A DNA stretch of 64,000 bases, taken from NCBI GenBank assembly GCA_030544235.1, contig CM060461.1:557001-621000 (forward strand), written 5' to 3'. Both the position numbers and the translations under genes were made by a program. The DNA comes from Lepturacanthus savala (taxonomy: Eukaryota; Chordata; Actinopteri; Scombriformes; Trichiuridae). Position 1 is the first letter of the stretch; each line of letters starts with the position of its first letter. The notes beneath the pieces are model-generated. The model made no database searches. It saw only the letters and a program-made list of their open reading frames with translations, and was not told where the DNA came from. Below are positions 56,265 to 64,000 of this stretch, piece after piece.

Positions 56265-57142
56265 AGGGATAGATTGGGATTTTTGACATGAATCTATATA
56301 GCATCCTTATCATCAGTATCGTACATTCACACTGACTTACCCCCCGACAGTGTCCTGTGAGCTCAGTTCTTATCCAATGGTGGTCAAAACGAAAGTAGTC
56401 CGGCAGGTTTCCCAGGACACTAAAAAAAACGCCTTTCTTCTCAAAACAGCATGTGTTCAAAAGAGTGATTTATTTGCATCACAAAACCAATATCTAAACC
56501 AATACCAATATCTATATGAAAAAGTTACACCTCATAATCACTTGGCCCTACTTTCTCTCGATTACTATAAGTGCTGTCATCCTGCTGACTGCTGCACTAG
56601 TCAACACAACTTTTTTCAGTTGTTCGGCGGGGTTTGTGTTGATATCAGCAACGCCAACGAGCTAGTTTGAGAGAAGTAGACCGACATGCTTATCAGCTAT
56701 AAACATAATATACATAAGTGTAAAAATTGGGCACACTTGTGACTACCCAGGCTGTAGCAACAGAGATGTGACTGAATCTCCTCACGGATTTCAACGCTTT
56801 CCTGTGGCGGACGTAGCTCTGGTCGTCTTGCAGCAGCGTAGAGAAAGTAGGACCAAGTGATTATGAGGTGTGACATTTTCATGGATATAGGTTTTGTGAT
56901 GCAAATAAATCACTCTTTTGAACACATGCTGTTTGAGAAGAAAGACGTTTTATTTTAGTGTCCTGGGAAACCTGCCGGACTACTTTCAATTTGACCAGAA
57001 CCGGACCACAACTGTCGGGCACTATGGGGGGTAAGTCTGTGAGTGTATGACACTGCTGATAGGGATGCCATAAAGATTCATGTCAAAAATCCTGAACTAT
57101 CCCATTTGTGTATAAGACACACACAAATGGTGAACACACCCT
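56265..57142. mobile_element. Kolobok-like DNA transposon with long inverted repeats and THAP remnant
   Basis: TTAA flanks both sides (56261-56264 and 57143-57146). The arms (56265-56565 and about 56843-57142) are inverted over roughly 250-300 bp, sharing GGATTTTTGACATGAATC, AGTGTCCTGGGAAACCTGCC and ACCTCATAATCACTTGG. Between them, the plus strand encodes GHTCDYPGCSNRDV then SPHGFQRFPVAD, resembling the start of a THAP zinc finger. TTAA duplication plus THAP fits the Kolobok superfamily. The right arm carries about 38 extra bases near its tip. Confidence 0.55.
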
Positions 57143-57146
57143 TTAA

Positions 57147-60100
57147 TTAATTCAACATCACACTGAGCTCACACATGCAGACAAATAACCATTAAAGAAA
57201 CTAGTGGAACTAGTCACTAGAAGACTAGTGACTGAAAACAACAAAAAAAGCTGAGAGGTCAGGGAACGCCTCACTCACCAAGGACACCCTCACATTTGCT
57301 GCTGACTGGTCTTCAGGCTCCTGATGATGATGATGATGATGACAATAATGATGTTAATGGTCTCTGTGTTTTACAGCTGTGGGTCTCGTTGGGGCCTTCA
57401 GGCTGAGCACAGTCCAGGTCTCCTCATGACCCTAAACTGCTCAGATCAACACAGTGCTTCTATATTTACAGGGACTGTGACAGCTGCACTGCTCTGGGTC
57501 CTAGTGCTTGTCAGGTTCATGACTGACAGAAAACACAAACCACTCATCATTATCTGGCACATGATATATTCTGTGCTGTATATTGCATATATGTATACTG
57601 TATATTGTTTCATCTGATAAAAAGTTTAAAATATGTTTTCAAGTTTCAATGCAAGGAGCTGATTTAAAAAAAAATCACTTTTTTTTTTAGATTCAGAGCA
57701 TTTCACATCAATTAATGAATCCTTAAAACATCCACCCAGATAACGGCACAGGAATGCCACAATAGTACAATTATCAGCCATTTGAATTCATTAATATAAA
57801 ATATGTTTAAAAAAGAAATTAATTACATGAACTCATTTAAATTATAATTATAATCGTTTTAATTGACTTTTTTAAACAACGGCTAGAAATGTTAAATTTC
57901 CATCAGCTGTAACTTGCCTATAAATACATCCGGCTTCCTGAAACTGATCAGAGCAGAGCAACTCATCAGGAGGTGGAGCCTTAAAGAGACAGATAAAACA
58001 GCCTGTAAGGCTTAACTGAGGAGTGCAAAAATAACCAGTATGAGATCAATAAGCCGTTTTTTGTTTTGTTTTTAACATTTAATCATGCAACATTCCTCTT
58101 GTAGATCCAAGGCAACAGGAAACAGAGCTGTAAATGATCAGAGTTTGCTGCTAATGTTTCACCTGGAGGTGAAAGCAGGGAATTCCACCAACAAAACCTA
58201 AAAAATATAGCAATTAACACACAGAAGTGTTTTTAACAAGTGAAAAATATCTTTTATCTGATTCAATGAGAGAATCTGAAGTGGAATTATCTTATTCCAT
58301 TTGCAGATAATTTGCTTGTTTCAAGTTTTTTTTCCTAGATTTGACTTTTAATCATCATTTTGACTTTTTGAAAATTTACTTTTTATCTCTTACCCCCTAT
58401 TTTTAATCTTGTTCTTTTAAAACAGGATTAAATTGACCAAAATCAAGAAAAAACAACCAAAAATAAGACAGTTCAAGACAACTCTACTGAATATTTAACT
58501 AATTTCAGAAATACAAGTTGTTTTCAGATGATAAAACTTTTATCAAAACGTTAACTTTTTTGCAGTTTAAACAGTGATATTTACCATGAAAATAATAATT
58601 GAGAGTGACAACAAAACACAAAAAGAAGTGAAGGAAGTGATTTTATTTTTGGGGCTGAAAATTCATCACACATGCAAACAGCAATGTTGAAGCTGTGTAT
58701 TGTCCATGTTTTATTAGCAAATGAGAAGAAAAGTTAACAAAAAAAAAACTGAACTGAAAGAACTGAACAATCTGTGTTTCTGTATGTACATGTGTTTGTA
58801 CATGTCCAAATATACTACAATATATACTATTATACAACTGGATTATAATTCATTCATTAGTACAACAGTCACAAAGAAAAACTTAGTCTGTTACAGCAGT
58901 ATTTTTCCTTCCTCTCTCACTGATGATGATGATGATGAAGAAGTTTTAGCTATAATTAGCGTTTCCTCTTTCTCTCAAAGCGCTAAGTCCTAAATTCACC
59001 ACAACAGCAAAATAAACCACAAAAAAGATCCATTTCACATTAAAAGACAACAACTAAGCTGATTGTTTTTGTCTTTGTTGCCAAAACACAAAAAACTAAA
59101 ATATTTAAAGAAAAATTAAATGTTAATATAAAAAAGGAGATTTCATGTCAAATTAACAGATTTTTAAGGCCTGATGATCAGCTCGTCAAACAATACCACG
59201 TCATTCCCAGAGTAAGGAGGAGGTGAAGAAAGAAATATTTTGTTGGCAACATGAGTGTAAACAAACTTAGAAGGTTCTATGGTAATTTATGTTGTTTACT
59301 GTCATAGACGCTCAAAATAGAGATAAAGCTATGAATCAACATCAGTGGTGTGAGGAAAACAACAAATGATGCAGGAGAAACTGTTCCATCTTATGGATGA
59401 CTGAAACAGACATAATCAAAGCTAAATTTATTAATATGCCAATAAATGACCTTTTTACTTCATTTTCCATTTAATTTATTAATGTATTAATATATGTATT
59501 ATTTTCCCACATAAGATAGACAACCCTTTAATTTCCCATTTTATTTATTATTTTTTAAATTTATTTTTTTCTTAGTTTCAGTGCACTCTGATGGAAATGT
59601 AGAAATAAATATGTTTGGGCCAATAAATGATGGGGGAGATAAAAAAGGGAAAATAATACAGAAAGAAAATAAACCAATAAATAAAGAGGGGAAGTAAATA
59701 AATATCTTTCAAACTCAAGAAAATAAAGTCATTTCATATGAAATAAGAACAGATTTAGATATTTAAAATGTCAAATTATACTTTTACTTCAGCAAACTTT
59801 AAATGTATTTGGATTTATTTAGTTTATTTTATTGGTGGTGATTTTATTGTTTTGTATTTTAACATCTTGTATGAAATGATACATGTTTTCAATTTAACAT
59901 GTTATTAACATTTGTTAATAAAAATGATTAGTTAAAATGCAGATCTTAATATCTATTAATTAGAAGGTCGAGTTGTAGAAATACTGAGAAACACACAGCC
60001 TGTGTTCAGAAACTGAGCCGTAAAACCAGCCGTCAGGACTTCTGTGATGTTGTGATATCACAACATTATTGTTAGTGACATCACAACTTCATATAATATA

Positions 60101-61200
60101 TGGCACCTTTAAATGTATCAGTTGATAGTATTGAGAGTCATGAAACAAGAGAGAAGAAGCAGGTTGCACATAGATGATTATGACTTTAAATCCAGAATAT
60201 GAAAGAAAAGTCAGAATTTGAGAACTTCAGCCAGCTGTTATTGGATCAGCTAATCAGACATTTGTCTCAGTGATGTGTTGCTTTTCTTCCCACACAGAGA
60301 ATAAAAAAGATCCGAAAAGAAAATAAAAACATGAAGTAAAAGACATTTTGTTGTTTTAAATCACCACATTGTAAAAAGTCTGGTTTAAGACAAATTTAAC
60401 ATGTCAGATATGATTGTGAATGTGATTACAGACTCTGTAGTCACAGCTCATCCCTTTGGTCATTCTACATCAACAGGAAAATCCTCAAATGCTTCTGTTA
60501 TTTTTTTGGAGGTTCAGTGAAGAATTTTGCATAGGACAGAAGCATGAAGGCCTGCAGTGGAGTTGACTTTAACCAAATATCAGATCATCGCACCTTTAAT
60601 TTGAACATGGTTTATCTTTGGCTGTATGTTTTTATTTATTTTCAAATGTGAAGCAAAGAAACAACTCATTGAAGGTGTTTCCACAACCTTATTTTTTCCC
60701 TTAGTTCTGTTCACTACTGCATTTATTTCATTTCATTCCTTCATTCTAACATCTTAAAGCAAAACTCTCTTTTGGAAAACAAAGGATATAAATAACCTGA
60801 GTTTTCCTCAACTAGTAGTGCTTCAATCCACTCAGCAATAATTATTTAGAAGTAAAGAACCGACCTGCAACAATATGTGTTCCAGAGGTTTCCTTTCATC
60901 TCACTTTTCCCAAAAAGATGAAACATGACATGGTTTTCTCTAAGATTTTCGAAGATTTGACAGCGCCTGTGTTGTTAAAACAAATAGCTGTTCAGTAGAG
61001 AATTGATCAATCATTTACTGATCATTTCAGCGCCTGAAAAGAAAAAAAGGATGAAATAAAAAGACCAACATGACAGGAACAACTGCTGCTAATTTGACAA
61101 CAGCAGTTTAAAACATGTACTGTGTGTCTTTAAACATGATTGTCATACTGACCTGAATTATAAAACCAGTGTTGCAGATTTATTCCCCCTTGAACACGTG
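57147..61200. other. intergenic, no gene recognised
   Basis: About 4 kb of AT-rich DNA with only short frames. The frame starting at a (ATG)n run near 57324 is low-complexity. No element with clear ends was seen. Confidence 0.45.
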
Positions 61201-61206
61201 TTCATA

Positions 61207-61430
61207 TTAGAGCTGCAACTTAATTAATTGATTAGTTGCAAACTAATACATTAATCACCAGCAATTTAATAAATAATGTGCATAATTTTTAGGAAGACAA
61301 AATTATTATTTTTTTTATTTAATCTTCGGCTGATTGACATTTTACGACATTTTATGAGCTTATCGACTAATCAATTGGTTCATAAAATGCCGATTAATCA
61401 ATTAATCTGAATAGTCATTAGTTGCAGCCT
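61207..61430. mobile_element. short MITE with AGAGCTGCAAC ends
   Basis: Left TTAGAGCTGCAACTTAATTA and right TAGTCATTAGTTGCAGCCT are inverted, with nested GATTAATCAATTAAT-type motifs. About 220 bp. No clean target duplication. Confidence 0.55.
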
Positions 61431-62155
61431 GAGTGGTGGTTTTCACAATGTTTTGTCTACTCTGTTAACATATAGCTGCAAAAGTAGAAGCTGTTGGATT
61501 GTCATATGTCTCCAATAAAGACGTCACACGTTTCCCTGCTGAGGTTGACCTGGCAGCAGCTGTTCCTCACTTTATCTTCAGCCATCTGCAGGACGTCAGG
61601 GGCTTCACATCAGCCACTGGTGTGATGACAAACTAGAATAAGAAATGTAAAATCTAAGGAGTGACCATTTTTGTTTTAGAGGGTTAAGGAGTCGTCGGAC
61701 AGTCGAGGAAACACAGATGGGACATGGGGAAGCAGATTTTTCAGTAACAAAGGTGTTCGGAGTGTGTACAGAAGCATGTTGGTGGGACATAACCCCCCTC
61801 CCACCGTCTTTAAGACTCACAGGATTCTTATAACTACAGGAATGCGTCTCACACGTGAATTATAGCTGGGTTCTGTTTTTTTTCTGCTGTTAAATTCTAT
61901 GTGTTTATAGCAAGAAGATTTAGATGTCTGCAGGTGGGATAAAGATATAATTCGACCACTGTACCTGCGATTCTTCAATATGCACAGTCGTTTACAATAC
62001 ATCATCAACTAAAGAGGGAAACTTATCCTAAAAAAGGCAAAATAATTTCTTTCAAAAGCAGGAATCAATCATATGCTGTATTTATTATTTACTGCATTCT
62101 GACGTGTTCAGTCTGACAGTTGAGATGCGAGTGTCAAAGTGCATCAGGTTTACGC

Positions 62156-62204
62156 ACACACACGCACACACACACACACACACGCACGCACACACACACA
62201 CACA
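62156..62204. repeat. (CA)n microsatellite
   Basis: CA run with scattered CG interruptions in the 3' flank of the minus-strand gene. Confidence 0.95.
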
Positions 62205-62437
62205 AGCCTTGGTGTCGCAGCAGGGGTGATATTGGTGAGAGAATCAATGATGTATCGCAGAGCGTCTCCATGTATCCGCACCTGTCCCTGGCAGAGTCTG
62301 CAGGGAGGTGGGACTGTCGGCCGCTCGAGAGTCATGCAGTAAAGACAACATAACACAATGAAGACCGAAGCTTGAGGTTCTGGAGGCGCTACGAGCCCAC
62401 GGCATTGGCGGGGCAGGGTGGAGGCCGGGGTCTTGGA

Positions 62438-63213
62438 TCAGGAGTGATCCATAGGCTCAGTAGTGTTGCTTTGCTCGGTGTCCTGGCTCTCCATTTCCTC
62501 TGGTTCCTCTGTCTTCCTTTCCTGTTTGCCACCGTCCGCAGCTGGGGGTTTGTGGTCAGCAGCGGATGTCAAGTCGCCTATCTTACTCCCGCCTGTCCGC
62601 TCCTGGCCGGCGCCGTCCCCCGCGGCAGCTGAGCTTTGTTGCTCCCTCAGGTGGCGCTCCATGGAGGCCTGGATGGAGGAGACCATCTCCTGCAGCTTCC
62701 TCCGCTGCTGCTCCATCAGCCCAGGGTCCACGCCGCGCCCGTCTTTCGTGGTCACAAAGCCTGGCGCCATGCGGACCAGCTCCCTGGTGGTATCCTCAGG
62801 GATGTCCGAGAGGTCCGGGGGGCCCCGGGACACACTGGCACTCAGGTCCACACCACTGCTGTGCTGGCGCGTGATAGGCCGGTGCTCTGGAGGGGAAGAG
62901 CCGCCACCACTGCCTAGGGAGTGGCCTTTACCCTGGAAGGCCGTGACATTCTGCAGCTGTTCTTTCTTCCGCACCACGCCGCCACTACCCAGCCGCAGCA
63001 CACCATGGGACGGACTCCCCTCCCTGCTGCCCCTGGTGGCCGCCTCCGAGTGTAGCTGGACCAGCGCCTCCTTTACCAGGTCCTCCACGTCTGGGCCGAT
63101 AGGAAAGTGCCCGGCGGTGTCCACACACAGCTCCAGCCGCTCCTCTGCCGCATTGTAGACAAATGTCTTCCCCGTCAGGTGCGGCAGGGTGCAGTGTTTC
63201 CCATCTATTAGCC
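62438..63213 (-). CDS. unidentified protein, last coding exon
   Basis: A long terminal exon of 776 bases encodes 257 residues and a stop (ends EPMDHS). A good acceptor (pyrimidine tract, TGTCTCAG) precedes 63213; codon phase 1 shows that coding sequence continues in upstream exons beyond the window. I do not recognise the protein. Visible features: a compact start (LIDGKHCTLPHLTGKTFVYN, ERLELCVDTAGHFPIG); a basic and glycine-rich segment with TAFQGKGHSLGSG; a serine/proline-rich stretch; a predicted helical, charged segment (GLMEQQRRKLQEMVSSIQAS); and a low-complexity acidic tail (KTEEPEEMESQDTEQ). FQGKGHSLG resembles the SHP box that binds p97/VCP; this is inference from motif shape alone. 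Coding GC is much higher than in flanking DNA, and the opposite-strand open frame is a shadow. Confidence 0.7.
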
Positions 63214-63390
63214 CTGAGACAGACGATGAGTACAGAGACAAAATCAGAAATCCGATGCTGTAGAAGTTAACTCAAGATATAAAAATACTTTTAATATAAA
63301 TTACTTTAAATATCATAAACAGAGCTGGTAATGGTTACAAAATCTTCTTTTATACAGAAACCTAAGACATTTTTTCAATTTTTTGCTGAG

Positions 63391-63709
63391 TGGGCAACAC
63401 AGTGGGGCAGTGAGTAGCACTGTTGCCTCACGTCAAGATGTTTGCAGTGTTCAAGACCTTGGTTTCATTTTCTCCGCATGTTTGCGTGGGTTTTCTCCAG
63501 GTTCTCCAGCTTCCACCCATAATCCAAAAACACACTGAGGTTAATTGGAGACTCTTAATTGCCCAGGTGTGAGTGTGTGAGTGAATGGTGTGTGTGCCCG
63601 ATAGGCTGGCGACCATCTGGGGTGTATCCTTGCCTCTCACCTGTAATACCCTAGAATTGACTCCAGCAGACCCCCGCAACCCTAATGAGGAATAAGCGGG
63701 TATAGAAAA
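63391..63709 (+). repeat. tRNA-headed SINE-like repeat, copy 3
   Basis: GGGCAACACAGTGGGGCAGTG head, GTGTTCAAGACCTTGG B-box-like region, GCATGTTTGCGTGGGTTTTC body, and CCTAATGAGGAATAAGCGGG end. It lies in an intron of the minus-strand gene. Confidence 0.55.
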
Positions 63710-64000
63710 TTACTTTAGATATAGAAAATGATTTTGCTGAGTATTAATATTTCCATAAAACTTACGTTAAATGCAGTTTTCATTTTGTCAACGAAAATTC
63801 TGAATCAAACAATTTCTCAAAATCATTTTATTCTAAAACAAAAAGCCTAAAATGAGACTAGGGATTTTGTCTCCATCACTGACATTAAGCACATTTGCAG
63901 AATGTGATATTTTTTTAAATCAATAAGAACAGGAAGAAAAACTACAGAAGTGTTAACAACTGTGTAAACACAGTTGAAAAGGAGAAACTGTCCATTAAAC

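Noticed and set aside
57324..57617. Open frame starting with six Met codons
   Set aside because: It starts in an (ATG)n run and has no domain, signal peptide or splice support that I can trust.
62463..63158. 231-residue plus-strand open frame
   Set aside because: It is antisense to the minus-strand coding exon, which has a clean splice acceptor and natural composition. The plus frame is a Ser/Pro-rich shadow of GC-rich coding DNA.
63391..63470. Possible tRNA gene from A and B box-like motifs
   Set aside because: No cloverleaf can be completed; the same head occurs in several dispersed copies with one shared tail, so it is a SINE-like repeat.

Overview
This is nuclear DNA from a ray-finned (teleost) fish. 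The genes are split by GT-AG introns. The repeats are ones common in fish genomes: Tc1/mariner and hAT transposons, a DIRS-type retrotransposon, Gypsy remnants, several LINE lineages and CA/GT microsatellites. I see no prokaryotic features.

Host genes. (1) 361-1418, minus strand: the 5' end of a small secreted collagen-like protein (C1q/TNF-related type), with a TATA box upstream; the rest lies beyond the left edge. (2) 17528-41162, plus strand: a complete eight-coding-exon gene for vitamin K-dependent protein C (proc). The conceptual protein is 441 residues: signal peptide, propeptide, Gla domain, two EGF domains and a trypsin-like protease with an intact catalytic triad. The expected Arg activation site is not present. 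(3) 53666-55494, minus strand: a two-exon atypical dual-specificity phosphatase matching DUSP28. (4) 62438-63213, minus strand: the last coding exon of a gene I do not recognise, with a possible p97/VCP-binding (SHP-like) motif; its upstream exons lie beyond the right edge.

Mobile elements fill most of the rest. 2.4-13.4 kb holds LINE remnants, a TTA-flanked MITE inside a LINE tail, and a three-level nest of DNA transposons (8608-11072). 14.6-15.7 kb is a Tc1 copy. The proc introns hold a 4.6 kb DIRS-like element with inverted terminal repeats and an internal complementary region (20063-24620), two hAT-like copies in opposite orientation, LINE and retroelement-gag fragments, a hAT with a perfect 8-bp target duplication (31158-33363), two more Tc1 copies, a LINE tail and a hAT nested inside another hAT. 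41.5-51.2 kb holds a hAT, a Gypsy pol remnant, a LINE with long palindromes, a solo LTR, and a hAT complex containing a fold-back. A fourth Tc1 copy lies at 51.9-53.0 kb and a Kolobok-like element at 56.3-57.1 kb.

The host genes do not form a functional cluster. Protein C is a secreted coagulation-type protease zymogen; DUSP28 is a small cytosolic phosphatase-fold protein. The window is best read as a few conserved vertebrate genes spread apart by repeated, often nested, transposon insertion. I found no obviously new multi-gene system. The most unusual points are the altered activation site of the protein C gene, the well-preserved terminal architecture of the DIRS element, and the nested or fold-back transposons.
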